The translations under genes and the position numbers were made by a program. From Sphingomonas glacialis (GTDB lineage: Bacteria > Pseudomonadota > Alphaproteobacteria > Sphingomonadales > Sphingomonadaceae): a DNA stretch of 64,000 nt. Where the stretch lies: the NCBI RefSeq assembly GCF_014653575.1, contig NZ_BNAQ01000005.1:248001-312000 (forward strand). The letters are read 5' to 3'. Below, piece after piece: positions 46,391 through 55,612 of the stretch; the first letter of the stretch is position 1; the number at the start of each line of letters is the position of its first letter. Under the pieces are notes generated by a model. That model did no database searches, was not told where the DNA came from, and saw only the letters and a list, made by a program, of their open reading frames with translations.

Positions 46391-48973
46391 CTAGAACTCG
46401 CTGTGGAGCCGCACGCCGACCGTCTGCGGGACGATCGGGATGATGTAGGGCCGCTGACCGCAGCTGCCGCATTCCTGGAAGCGCGCGATCTGCCCGCGCG
46501 TGTCGAACGCGTTTTGGAGGAACAGCTCGATGCTGAAACGGTTGAACTCCGCGCCGAGCGCAAAATCGGCGCTGGTAAAGGCGGCGAGCCGGCCAAGCAC
46601 TGCGGCGGGATTGTAGACGTTCCCGGTCGGGTATTTCGTCGCGGTGCGGATGTCCGACGCGGCCGAGCTTTGGTGCGAGACGACGCCCTGGCCGTATACC
46701 TTGAAGCTGCCGACCGGCACCGAATAGCGCGCCGACGCGCTCCCCTTGAAGCGCGGCGTGATCGGCAGCCGCGTGCCTGCCGGCGCCGAGACGATGTTGC
46801 CATTGCCGGTGTCGGTGCAGCGATACGTCGGATCGTCGATCAGGCACAGATTCTGCCGCGTCTTGGCGTCGTTATACGCTCCCGACGCGCTGAGCGTCAG
46901 GCCCCCCAGATTGAGATTGCCGTTGAGCTCGATCCCGCGGACGCGCGCATTGGGGCCGTTGTGGATCTCGGTGAAGCTGTTTGCGCCGAGATAGGAGAAT
47001 TGGAACTTGGCCCAATCCTCCTGATAGATTGCGCCGTTGATATGCGCTCTTCCGCCGAGCAGCGTGGTCTTCGCGCCGAATTCGTAATTGGTCAGATAAT
47101 CGGCGGCATACGGCGCGACGTCGGCGCGCCGGTTGATCCCACCTGGCCGGAAGCCGCGCGAGACGGTCCCGTAGAGCAGCACGCCGCGCACCGGCTTCCA
47201 GCTGAGATTGGCGCGATAGGTGACGCCCTGGCCCGAGGCCTTGACCGGTTGGACCCCAAGCCCTCCGACAAAATTGCCGAGATTGGTACACGGGCTCCCG
47301 GCGACTGCGGCGGGGGCGAGCGTGGTCGATGCGCCCGCGGCGACGGCTTCGCGCAACCGCGTGCCGTTGGTGGTGAAGCACCCTGCGACGCCTGTGCGCG
47401 AGCTGCCCGCGCCGTTATACGGCGTATCCGAATAATTGCCCGAGGGGTTACGACCGAAGCCGAAGAACCCGATGAGCGAATTGTCGTAGATGAAGGCGCG
47501 CGCGCCCGCTGTCGCGGTGAGCGTCGGGGTGATGTCGAAGCTCGCCTCGCCGAACATCGCATAATCCTTGTCGACGCGGTGCTGCTGCGTCAGCCACAAG
47601 GTGCCCGGCGACCCGTTGACCGACAGCGCGGTGGCGAGCCCGGCGACGCGGTAGTCCTGGTTGATGTCGTTGCTCTGGCGTTGGTAGAACGCGCCAGCAA
47701 CGATCCGGAAGCGGTCGCCCGCGGGGCTTGCGACGCGCAGCTCCTGGCTCAGTTTCTTGAAATGGTCGGTCGCCACCACGTTCTGCAGCGGGGCGATCTG
47801 CCGGCCGGCATTGTCCTTGTAATAGAAATAGCCGGCGAGGCCGCCGACCGACGAATAGAGATTGTCGTAGGCCTCGGCGTAATCGGTATAGTCGCTCGAC
47901 TGCGCCGCCTTGCGGTCGAGATACGCGCCGGCATAGGTCAGGTCCCAATTGCCGACCTTGCCCTCGATCGTCAGCGCCGCCTGGACGTAGCGGTCGCGGC
48001 GATACTCGGGGAGGAAATGCTGGAGCTTGAGGTCGCCGACCTTGGGATCATAGCCATAGGCGCCGTGGCTGCGGGTATCCTGGTACATGACGGTCGGCGT
48101 CACGGTCCAATTGCTGTCGAGATCGATCTTCAGCGCGGCGCGGCCGCCGGCGATCTCGGTGTCGTTATAGTCCTTCTTGACGAAGCTGGCATTGTTGACG
48201 GTGATGCCGTCCTTCACGCAATTGCCCGCGGCGTCGAAGTTGGTGCCGCCGCAGAAGCGGCGTGTCCCCGCGACATTGTCGATATAGCCGGCGTCGCGCT
48301 GGTAGAAGCCGACGACGCGGAGCGCGATATTGTCCGCAAGCGGGATGTTGAGCATCCCCTCGGCCTTGCCGCCGAAGCCGCCCTTGCTGACGTGATTACC
48401 CTCGACATCGGCACGGCCGTAGAAATGCGAGAGATCGGGCTTGTTGGTGATGATGCGGACCGTGCCCGCCTCCGACGACGCGCCGAACAGCGTGCCCTGC
48501 GGCCCCGACAGGCTCTCGATCCGCGCGACGTCATAGATATGGACGTCGAGATTGCCGCCGACCGTCGTGACCGGCTGCTCGTCGAGATAGACGCCGACCG
48601 CGGGGAGCGAGCCCGAATGGTTGCCTTCGCCGCCCGCCGCGATGCCGCGCTGGTAGATTACGATCTGGCCGGGATTGCCGCCGGCATTGGCGGCGGGCTG
48701 GAACGAGACCGAGGGCAGTTGCTTGGCGTATTGCGCGAAGTTGGTGATGTTGAGCTGATCGAGCGCCTTGGTCGGCAGTGCCTGGACCGCGATCGGCACG
48801 CTCTGCAGCGTTTCCGAGCGCTTGGTCGCGGTGACGACGATGTCGCCGCCATCGACGACAGGCTCGGAGGGCGGCGTCCGCTCGGCTGGTGCGGTCTGCG
48901 CCAGCGCTGGGCTGACGCAGGCGACCGATGACAGCAATGCAGCGACGACGGCGCGGTGCCCAAACAGCGACAT
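46391..48973 (-). CDS. TonB-dependent receptor
   Basis: The 860-residue protein has a signal peptide ending ACVSPALA, a TonB-box-like DIVVTATKR near residue 43, a plug domain and a long 22-strand barrel that ends VGVRLHSEF. A conserved SGPQGTLFGASSEAGTVRIITNKP marks the plug. The start at 48973 is preceded by GGGGAA. Such receptors import siderophores, vitamins, glycans or aromatic compounds with TonB energy. The ligand cannot be read. The TPR-sulfotransferase gene lies just upstream on the same strand, suggesting a functional pair. Confidence 0.94.
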   Translation of the reverse strand: MSLFGHRAVVAALLSSVACVSPALAQTAPAERTPPSEPVVDGGDIVVTATKRSETLQSVPIAVQALPTKALDQLNITNFAQYAKQLPSVSFQPAANAGGNPGQIVIYQRGIAAGGEGNHSGSLPAVGVYLDEQPVTTVGGNLDVHIYDVARIESLSGPQGTLFGASSEAGTVRIITNKPDLSHFYGRADVEGNHVSKGGFGGKAEGMLNIPLADNIALRVVGFYQRDAGYIDNVAGTRRFCGGTNFDAAGNCVKDGITVNNASFVKKDYNDTEIAGGRAALKIDLDSNWTVTPTVMYQDTRSHGAYGYDPKVGDLKLQHFLPEYRRDRYVQAALTIEGKVGNWDLTYAGAYLDRKAAQSSDYTDYAEAYDNLYSSVGGLAGYFYYKDNAGRQIAPLQNVVATDHFKKLSQELRVASPAGDRFRIVAGAFYQRQSNDINQDYRVAGLATALSVNGSPGTLWLTQQHRVDKDYAMFGEASFDITPTLTATAGARAFIYDNSLIGFFGFGRNPSGNYSDTPYNGAGSSRTGVAGCFTTNGTRLREAVAAGASTTLAPAAVAGSPCTNLGNFVGGLGVQPVKASGQGVTYRANLSWKPVRGVLLYGTVSRGFRPGGINRRADVAPYAADYLTNYEFGAKTTLLGGRAHINGAIYQEDWAKFQFSYLGANSFTEIHNGPNARVRGIELNGNLNLGGLTLSASGAYNDAKTRQNLCLIDDPTYRCTDTGNGNIVSAPAGTRLPITPRFKGSASARYSVPVGSFKVYGQGVVSHQSSAASDIRTATKYPTGNVYNPAAVLGRLAAFTSADFALGAEFNRFSIELFLQNAFDTRGQIARFQECGSCGQRPYIIPIVPQTVGVRLHSEF

Positions 48974-49075
48974 CAAATTCCCCCTTACGATGTTGCGGAG
49001 AAGCTGTTCGCGACTGCGGTATTCGTCAAGCGTGCAGCAACACGACAGCAACAATGCTGCGCAAGCGTGGCGGAA

Positions 49076-50671
49076 TTACAACGCGTTCGGTGCTGCCGGA
49101 TAGGCGTCGAGCGTCTCGCCGAGCGCCGCCGTGAGGGGGCCGAGCCACGGCTCGAACGGCTTCCACGCGTCGGTGCCCTCGCGGAAGATCGGGCGGCGCA
49201 CTTGCTCCGAACTCGCCGTCCGTACCGCGCGCTCGGTTTCATGGAAGGCGAGGCAGGCCGGCTCGAACGCGAGTCCGCATGCGGTCAGCAGCGCGCGCAC
49301 CGTGGACTCGGTATCGTCCACCATGTCTTCGTACAGCACGCGGTGGACGCGACCGGGGAGCACGGCATCGACATGCGCCATCAGCCGTACGTAATCGCGA
49401 TAGTAACGCCCCATATCCTCGAGCCCGTAGCTGAAGCCCTGACCGCGCGCGAAATGCTGTTTGAAGTTGGAAAAGCAGCAGCCGAGCGGATGCCGCCGCG
49501 CGTCGATGATCCGCGCGTTGGGCAGGATCGCCTGGATGAAGGCAACGTGTGCCCAATTGTTGGGGAGTTTGTCGATGAAGAACGGGCGGTCGGTGCGGCG
49601 CTGGATGCGGGTGCGTGCAAGATACGCTTCGCCCGCCTCGCGCAGCCGCTCGGGCGACCAGTCGGCGAGGCCCTCGGGATATGCGGGTTCGCCGCGGGCG
49701 AGCGCGGGGATGTCGGGGAGTTCGCTCGTTCCTTCGACCTGGCTGTGGCTCGACAGGATCTGTTCGATCAGCGTCGATCCGGCGCGCGGCATGCCGAGGA
49801 TGAAGATCGGGTCGGGGGCGGGGCAGCCGGAATCGGCGCGCTCGGCGAAGAAGGCGGCATCGAAGGTCGCGATGCTGCGATCGACGAAGCGCGTCGTCTC
49901 CTCGGCGTCATACGCCAGCTGCGCGCGCCGCCGCGCATTGCCAGCGGCGTAATGCGCGAACGCCGCCTCGGCCTGGCGGCGATCCTCGAACGCCTTGCCG
50001 AGCGCGAAATCGAGGTGGAAGCGGTCTTCGTCCGAGATCGCCGTCGCAGCGAGCGCCGTCTCCATCCGCGCGATGTCGGCCTCGTCGAAGCGGACCGTCT
50101 TGAGATTGGCGAGGCTCCACCACGCTTCGCCAAGACTCGGCAACAGATCGATCGCGCGGCGGTACGCGGCGATCCCGTCGGCCTGGCGCCCGACGGTCTT
50201 GAGCATATGGCCAAAGCTCATCCACACGCGCGGCTGTGCCGGGGCATCGGCAAGCACGCGCTCGTACAGCGCGATCGCCGCGTCGAAATCGCCGATCCGG
50301 CCGAACGCGGCCGCCTGGAGGTTGGCGTGGCCGGGATTGTCGGGATCCTCGACCACCACGGTGGCGAGCTCGGCGATCGCCTCGGACGGGCGGTTGAGCC
50401 GGTAGAGCACCAGCGCGAGATTGGCGCGCGCCGCGGTGAAGGCGGGCGACAGCTCGATCGCGCGGCGCAGCAACACCTCGGCATCGCGATACCGCCCGAT
50501 CCGCCCGGCGAGCTCGGCGAGCATCCGCATCGCGGCGACGTCGAACGGATCGTGTTTGAGCTGCTGCTTGAGCAAAGGTTCGGCATCGGACAGCCGATTG
50601 TCGTGGAGCGCCAGTGCGGCCTCGACCAAGGCGGGCGCGTAACGCGATTGCGGGAGGGGAGGGGATGCCAT
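49076..50671 (-). CDS. TPR-containing sulfotransferase family protein
   Basis: The 531-residue protein starts with about five tetratricopeptide repeats (residues 15-200; for example DAEVLLRRAIELSPAFTAAR and EAIAELATVVVEDPDNPG). The C-terminal half is a sulfotransferase domain with the PAPS-phosphate loop ILGMPRAGSTLIEQ near residue 290 and a later RHPLGCCFSNFKQHF for the 3'-phosphate. It should move sulfate from PAPS to an unknown acceptor. No signal peptide is seen. It is followed after about 100 nt by the TonB receptor gene on the same strand. Confidence 0.9.
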   Translation of the reverse strand: MASPPLPQSRYAPALVEAALALHDNRLSDAEPLLKQQLKHDPFDVAAMRMLAELAGRIGRYRDAEVLLRRAIELSPAFTAARANLALVLYRLNRPSEAIAELATVVVEDPDNPGHANLQAAAFGRIGDFDAAIALYERVLADAPAQPRVWMSFGHMLKTVGRQADGIAAYRRAIDLLPSLGEAWWSLANLKTVRFDEADIARMETALAATAISDEDRFHLDFALGKAFEDRRQAEAAFAHYAAGNARRRAQLAYDAEETTRFVDRSIATFDAAFFAERADSGCPAPDPIFILGMPRAGSTLIEQILSSHSQVEGTSELPDIPALARGEPAYPEGLADWSPERLREAGEAYLARTRIQRRTDRPFFIDKLPNNWAHVAFIQAILPNARIIDARRHPLGCCFSNFKQHFARGQGFSYGLEDMGRYYRDYVRLMAHVDAVLPGRVHRVLYEDMVDDTESTVRALLTACGLAFEPACLAFHETERAVRTASSEQVRRPIFREGTDAWKPFEPWLGPLTAALGETLDAYPAAPNAL

Positions 50672-50738
50672 GCGATCCCCTGTGTAGCGCCGCGATGCGC
50701 CCCCCGGCTAGCGGGGGACGCATTTCATCCAGCCGCGA

Positions 50739-51557
50739 TCAGAAGGCGGCGGACAGCGAGACGACGAGCTTGCCCGACGAGATCGACGACCCGTTCTTGG
50801 TCGAGGAGAAATTGGGCAGCAGATAGGCGGCGCGGCGGCGCGAAATGTCGGTGCCGACATAAGCGAGCCCCAGCGTGACGGGCTTGAAGGTCACGTCGAG
50901 CCCGACGAGATAGTCGAGATACTTGCCCGTCGGCGTGACGCTGGTGCCGTTCGGCCCCAGCCCCGGATTGCCCCAGGAATAGCCGAGATGCGCCTTGGCG
51001 GTGACCGGCGTGGTCGGGATCCCGGCGCTGACATCGCCCCACAGATAGGTATTGTCCTGGCTCTGCCCGCGGCTCTGCGGCGTGTTCGAGAAGTTGCCGA
51101 GCGCGCGCTGCTTGGGCGCATAAGCGACGCCAGCGAGCGCGCTGACCGGCCCGAGCGTCGTCGACAGCTTGGCATAGCCTTCGCCGAAGTCGGTGAGATC
51201 GGCGCCGCCCGGATACATATACCACGTCAGCCCGACATCGACCGCGGTACCGCCGCCAAGGCTACGCTTGTAGCCGCCGTACAAATCGAGCTCCATATTG
51301 GCGCCGCCAAAGGTGCCCCAACCGGCCAGGTTGGACGCCCAGGTGCCGACATACAGGCCGCTCTTGTGCGTGGCGGAAATGCCGCCCTGGATCGCGGCTT
51401 CCTTGTCGCTCTGCGAGACGCCGCGGAAACGATAGTCCGACACGATCGCGACCGAGCCCGACAGCACGATCGGCGGTGGCGGATCGGTTTCGTCGGCGAA
51501 CGCTGGCGTGGCGATAGCGGTCAGCGCTGCTGCCGCGATGGTGGAATAGATCTTCAC
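50739..51557 (-). CDS. TorF family outer-membrane porin
   Basis: The 272-residue protein begins with a signal peptide (VKIYSTIAAAALTAIATPAFA) and shows the family start VSDYRFRGVSQSDKEAAIQGG. YVGTWASN and ELDLYGGYKRSLG follow, and the C-terminus is SLSAAF. It forms a barrel in the outer membrane, and the cargo is unknown. The start codon is GTG at 51557, with GGGGG 5 nt upstream. An ATG further upstream is in frame but lies before the ribosome binding site. It is transcribed on its own toward the sulfotransferase gene. Confidence 0.9.
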   Translation of the reverse strand: MKIYSTIAAAALTAIATPAFADETDPPPPIVLSGSVAIVSDYRFRGVSQSDKEAAIQGGISATHKSGLYVGTWASNLAGWGTFGGANMELDLYGGYKRSLGGGTAVDVGLTWYMYPGGADLTDFGEGYAKLSTTLGPVSALAGVAYAPKQRALGNFSNTPQSRGQSQDNTYLWGDVSAGIPTTPVTAKAHLGYSWGNPGLGPNGTSVTPTGKYLDYLVGLDVTFKPVTLGLAYVGTDISRRRAAYLLPNFSSTKNGSSISSGKLVVSLSAAF

Positions 51558-51860
51558 TGGAACCCCCTGAAAACGGTCGATCGGGTCCCGCCTGCTGCCC
51601 CGACCGCCGCCGCATCTCACCGCTAGCGCTTCTCCAAACGGGAAGCGATGGGGCGGCGATCGGCCGGGACCTCATTTTTTTATGCGCGCTGTGCTGCTGC
51701 TTCCTTGCTCGATCGTAACGAACTGTTGCTCGATGCGGCAGCGCACAAAAAACCCCTCCCGGTGAGGGGAGGGGTCGGGGTGAGGCGTACCTGGGGGGTC
51801 GGTCTCGGGGGAGAGATGCCCCACCCCTATGTCCCTCCCCGAAGGGAGGATCCGCTGGCG
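51558..51860. other. Intergenic region between SulP and TorF genes
   Basis: The 303-nt gap holds the TorF ribosome binding site and, on the SulP side, a repeat (51751-51850) with CCCCTCCCGGTGAGGGGAGG and CCCTCCCCGAAGGGAGG hairpins. These may end the SulP transcript. No coding sequence was recognised. Confidence 0.55.
51751..51850. repeat. Palindromic repeat, CCCTCCC/GGGAGGG family
   Basis: Two short hairpins, CCCCTCCCGGTGAGGGGAGG and CCCTCCCCGAAGGGAGG, are joined by a GGGGTGAGGCGTACC spacer. It lies 11 nt past the SulP stop. It differs in sequence from the GTCA/TGAC families. Confidence 0.65.
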
Positions 51861-53360
51861 TTACGCTGTCTGTTTGGTCAGCCGTTCGGAAGCGCCATAG
51901 ACTTCGACCTGGCCACCCGCCGCACGGCGGCGTGCGAGCCATTCCTTGAGCAACTCTGCCGTCGTGTGGTCCGCCGACGAAAGCTGGCTCATGTCGAGCC
52001 GCATCGGGGCACCCTCGGGCACGGCATCGAGCGCACCCGACAGCTTGGGCAGCGTCAGGAAGGTCGCGGCACCCGCGAGATGGACGGTCTCGTGTCCGTC
52101 ATTCTCGACACGCACCACCTTGAGGCGGAGGTTGCGCAGCACCGGGATCAGTTCGAGCAACGACAGCCCGATCCCGACGAGCACGCCGGTCAGCAGATCC
52201 TGCGTCACGACCAGCAGCAGCGTCACTGCCCAGATCACCACCGGCAGCAGCCCGTGATCCTTGAACAGATGCTTGGCATGGCTGAAATTGACCAGCCGCC
52301 AGCCGGTCAGCACGAGCACCGCACCGAGCGCCGCCATCGGAATCTCGCGCAGCAGCCACGGCAGCAGCGCGACGAAGCCAAGGATCCACGCACCGTGGAG
52401 GATCGTCGACAGCCGCGACGTCGCGCCCGCCTGGACGTTGGCCGAGCTGCGCACGATCACGCCCGTCATCGGCAGCGACCCGGCGAAACCGCACAGGAGG
52501 TTACCGATGCCCTGCGCGCGCAGTTCCTTGTTATAGTCGGTGCGCACGCCGTCATGCATGCGGTCGACCGCTGCTGCCGAAAGCAGCGTCTCGGCACTCG
52601 CGATGAAGGCGATGGCAAGCGCCGCGCCGATCACCGCGGGGTCAAGGAAACGCGTGAGGAAGTCGGCGCCGGGCAGGCTGATCGCGCCGGCGATGTTCTG
52701 CGGCACCGCGACGCGCGCGACATCGATACCCGAGAGCCAAGCGACGAGCGTTGCCGCGACGACGCCGAGCAACGCGCCCGGCACGAGCCGCAGCGCCTTT
52801 GGCCGGAACTTCTCCCAGCCGAGCATCACGAGCAAGGTGAAGATCGCGAGCGCGATCGCGACTTCGGTCGTGCCGATATCGCTCGACAGGCCGAACAGGC
52901 GGCCGGGGACCGCCGCGAGGTTCTTGAGGCCACTCGGGAGCGGCTTCTCATCGAACATCACGTGGAACTGACCGACCACGATCAGCACACCGATGCCCGC
53001 GAGCATGCCATGCACCACCGCGGGTGAGATCGCGCGGAACCAGCCGCCGAGACGGAAGATGCCGGCCACGACCTGGATCGCGCCGGCAAGAATGAGGATC
53101 GGTCCGAGGGCGGACAGGCCCTGATCGCGGACAAGTTCGAACACGATCACCGCGAGGCCGGCGGCGGGGCCGCTGACCTGGAGTGGCGAACCCGCGAACA
53201 TGCCGACGACGAGACCACCGATGATGCCGGTGATCAGGCCCTTTTCAGGCGGCACGCCCGACGCGATCGCGATGCCCATACACAAGGGCATCGCGACCAG
53301 GAACACGACGATCGAGGCGGTGAAATCGCGCCCCATCATGCTCAGCGACGGGAGTCTCAC
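51861..53360 (-). CDS. SulP family anion (probable bicarbonate) transporter
   Basis: The 499-residue protein has about eleven membrane segments starting at GRDFTASIVVFLVAMPLCMGI. It contains the SulP GLVVGMFAGSPLQVSGPAAG region and a short cytoplasmic STAS domain from about residue 415 (FLTLPKLSGALDAVPEG). SulP proteins move sulfate, bicarbonate or other anions. The carbonic anhydrase gene directly upstream, overlapping as GTGA, argues for bicarbonate. The start is GTG at 53360, or MM at residues 8-9. The membrane location is the inner membrane. Confidence 0.92.
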   Translation of the reverse strand: MRLPSLSMMGRDFTASIVVFLVAMPLCMGIAIASGVPPEKGLITGIIGGLVVGMFAGSPLQVSGPAAGLAVIVFELVRDQGLSALGPILILAGAIQVVAGIFRLGGWFRAISPAVVHGMLAGIGVLIVVGQFHVMFDEKPLPSGLKNLAAVPGRLFGLSSDIGTTEVAIALAIFTLLVMLGWEKFRPKALRLVPGALLGVVAATLVAWLSGIDVARVAVPQNIAGAISLPGADFLTRFLDPAVIGAALAIAFIASAETLLSAAAVDRMHDGVRTDYNKELRAQGIGNLLCGFAGSLPMTGVIVRSSANVQAGATSRLSTILHGAWILGFVALLPWLLREIPMAALGAVLVLTGWRLVNFSHAKHLFKDHGLLPVVIWAVTLLLVVTQDLLTGVLVGIGLSLLELIPVLRNLRLKVVRVENDGHETVHLAGAATFLTLPKLSGALDAVPEGAPMRLDMSQLSSADHTTAELLKEWLARRRAAGGQVEVYGASERLTKQTA

Positions 53361-54052
53361 TCTGCGGCTTCCAGATACTCGACGTCCGAAGCGCGGTGGC
53401 GCTGCGCGGCGTGGGCGACCGGAAGCGGCTCATCCGCCTGGATCTGCGCGAAGCGACCCGTTGCGCCGTCGAGCGCGTACATCGCGCCGGCGCCGATGTC
53501 GAAGAACCAGCCGTGCAGCGAAATCTCGCCGCGCGCGATACCCGCGGCGACCGAGGGATGCGTGCGCAGATGCTGGAGCTGGACGACGACGTTCTCGAGC
53601 GCTGCGGCGCGGACGCCTTCCTCGTTGGTCAGCTCGGGATAGCCCTGGCGCACGACGCATTCGGCGGCGTGGCTGTGGCGCAGCCAGGCGGCGACATTGG
53701 GCATGCCGTTCAGCATCTCGGGGTTCATCAGCGCCTTCATCGCGCCGCAGTCCGAATGGCCGCAAATGATGATGTCGCGCACGCCGAGCGCCGACACCGC
53801 ATATTCGACGGTCGACGACACGCCGCCCATTTGCGACGACGACGGCGGGACGATGTTGCCGGCGTTGCGGCAGACGAACAGATCGCCCGGCTCGGCCTGC
53901 ATGATATGTTCGGGGACGACGCGCGAGTCGGCGCACGAGATCATCAGGGCCTTGGGGCTCTGGCCGTGCTGCGCGAGCTTTGCATAAAGAGCGCTCTGGT
54001 CGGGAAAGACGGCTTTCTCGAAACTGAGGACGCGTCCGATGAGGTCGTTCAT
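53357..54052 (-). CDS. Beta-class carbonic anhydrase
   Basis: The 231-residue enzyme hydrates CO2 to bicarbonate. The zinc ligands are in ISCADSRV (Cys40, with the Asp42-Arg44 dyad) and ICGHSDCG (His99, Cys102), as in beta-class enzymes. The length and the GGVSSTVEYAV strand are typical. It has no signal peptide and is cytoplasmic. Its stop overlaps the start of the SulP gene (GTGA), so it is made together with the transporter. This coupling is known for several bacterial SulP systems. Confidence 0.95.
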   Translation of the reverse strand: MNDLIGRVLSFEKAVFPDQSALYAKLAQHGQSPKALMISCADSRVVPEHIMQAEPGDLFVCRNAGNIVPPSSSQMGGVSSTVEYAVSALGVRDIIICGHSDCGAMKALMNPEMLNGMPNVAAWLRHSHAAECVVRQGYPELTNEEGVRAAALENVVVQLQHLRTHPSVAAGIARGEISLHGWFFDIGAGAMYALDGATGRFAQIQADEPLPVAHAAQRHRASDVEYLEAAE

Positions 54053-54174
54053 GACTCTGCTCCTTGAGGTGCCCGTGGGGGAACGGGGTCAGGAAAGCAT
54101 TTAGCCGGCGTGTTTTGCTGCGACGCGGCGGGTCCGTTACGAATGATTGCTCTGGCGCAGGCGACCCATTCTCC

Positions 54175-54269
54175 GTCACCCCGGCCTTGTGCCGGGGGCC
54201 ACCGGGACACGCGCGCTGTCAGCCGCAAGGTGCGCGGCACGGTGGGCCCCGGCACAAGGCCGGGGTGAC
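54175..54269. repeat. Palindromic intergenic repeat, GTCACCCCGGCC family
   Basis: The stretch begins GTCACCCCGGCCTTGTGCC and ends GGCACAAGGCCGGGGTGAC, almost identical in its ends to the 14233 copy. It lies between the histidine kinase gene stop (54278) and the carbonic anhydrase start. Confidence 0.88.
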
Positions 54270-54277
54270 GGTTGGGT

Positions 54278-55612
54278 CTAAGAAACCGCCGGCAGCGCGA
54301 TCTCCGCGCGCAACCCGCCCTCGGGCCGGTTCGACAGGCTCAGCGTCCCCTCATGCTCCGCCACCACGCGCGCCACGATCGACAGGCCGAGCCCGAGCCC
54401 GATCGTGTCGCGCGCGCGCGCCGTGTCGAGCCGCACGAAGGGCTCGAGCACGCGCGCCAGCGATGCCGCCGGAATGCCGGGTCCGTCATCCTCGATCCGA
54501 ATCACCACGCGGTCTCCGTCGCGCAGCAGCGTCAGGAAGACGCGCTCGCCGTAATGCAGCGCATTCTCGACGAGGTTGACGATCGCGCGCTTGAGTGTGA
54601 CGGGGCGCACCGACAGTTCGAGATGGTCGGGGCCGGTGTACACCGCCTCGCGCCCGCGATCGCTGACGTCGTCGCACACCGTTTCGCACAGCACCGCGAG
54701 GTCGATCGCGACGCGCGGCTCGCTCTCGCCCTCGCCACCGAGATAGGCGAGCAGCGAGGCGACCATCGCGTCCATTTCGAGCACATCGGCCTCGACCGCA
54801 TCGCGCAACGCCTCGTCCGAGATCGCATCGGCGCGCATCCGCAGCCGCGCGAGCGGGGTGCGCAGATCGTGCCCGACCGCGGCAAGCGCCTGTGTCCGGT
54901 CGGCGATCAGCTGATAGATTCGCGCGTGCATCCGGTTGAACGCGCCGATCACGCGGCGCACTTCGCTCGGGCCGGCCTCGGGCACCGCTTCGTCGCGGTC
55001 GCTCCCGCTGCCGACCGCGTCGGCGGCGAGCGCAAGACGGCGCAAGGGGAGCAGTGTGCGGCGGATGAACAGACCGCCCATCAGCAGCAAGGCGCCCGCC
55101 GGGATCATCGCGAGGATGATGCGTTCGCTTGAGAGATTGGCCTGGTGGATCGGCTGGCGCGTGTGGAAGCGCATCCAGCTGCGGTCGGCGAGCGTCACGC
55201 CGCCCGCGGTCACCGCATTGCGCCCGGGCGAGGCGAGGTTGAGCCGCAGATCGGCATGCGCGAGATCGGGCTCCCAGCCGATCACCTGGCGGTACATCCG
55301 GTCGAGCGACGGCGCGAGCGGCGGTGGCGGGGCGAGCGCTGGCGCCCACTCGATTTCGTAGCGGCTGGTGGTCAGCTCGCGCGCCAGCAGCGGGCGTGCG
55401 GCGGGTACCTGCTCGTCGAGCAATTTGCGCGCGATGACGAGATGCTCGGCAAGCCGCCGCGCCTCGTCGTCGCGCACCGAGAATTGGCTCGCGCGTTCGT
55501 AGAGCACCGTCGACACGCCGAATTCGAGGATCATCGCGAGCAGGAGGATCGCGAAGATCTGGCCGATCAGGCCGGCCGGTGTGTGGAGGTGCCGGCGCAG
55601 CGCCGCGCTCAA
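54278..55612 (-). CDS. OmpR/EnvZ-type sensor histidine kinase
   Basis: The 444-residue kinase has a first membrane segment at residues 17-37, a periplasmic sensor to about 164, a second segment near 165-185, HAMP to about 240, and the phospho-acceptor His248 in VGHDLRTPLARL. N, D and G boxes of the ATPase are NLVENALHYG, IEDDGPGIP and IGLGLGLSIV. The start codon is TTG at 55612, overlapping the regulator's stop as TTGA. This supports the rare start. Its signal is unknown. Confidence 0.93.
   Translation of the reverse strand: MSAALRRHLHTPAGLIGQIFAILLLAMILEFGVSTVLYERASQFSVRDDEARRLAEHLVIARKLLDEQVPAARPLLARELTTSRYEIEWAPALAPPPPLAPSLDRMYRQVIGWEPDLAHADLRLNLASPGRNAVTAGGVTLADRSWMRFHTRQPIHQANLSSERIILAMIPAGALLLMGGLFIRRTLLPLRRLALAADAVGSGSDRDEAVPEAGPSEVRRVIGAFNRMHARIYQLIADRTQALAAVGHDLRTPLARLRMRADAISDEALRDAVEADVLEMDAMVASLLAYLGGEGESEPRVAIDLAVLCETVCDDVSDRGREAVYTGPDHLELSVRPVTLKRAIVNLVENALHYGERVFLTLLRDGDRVVIRIEDDGPGIPAASLARVLEPFVRLDTARARDTIGLGLGLSIVARVVAEHEGTLSLSNRPEGGLRAEIALPAVS

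Noticed and set aside
46346..48931. An 861-residue open frame antisense to the TonB receptor gene
   Set aside because: It is Arg/Ala/Glu-rich without recognisable domains. The receptor on the other strand is complete.
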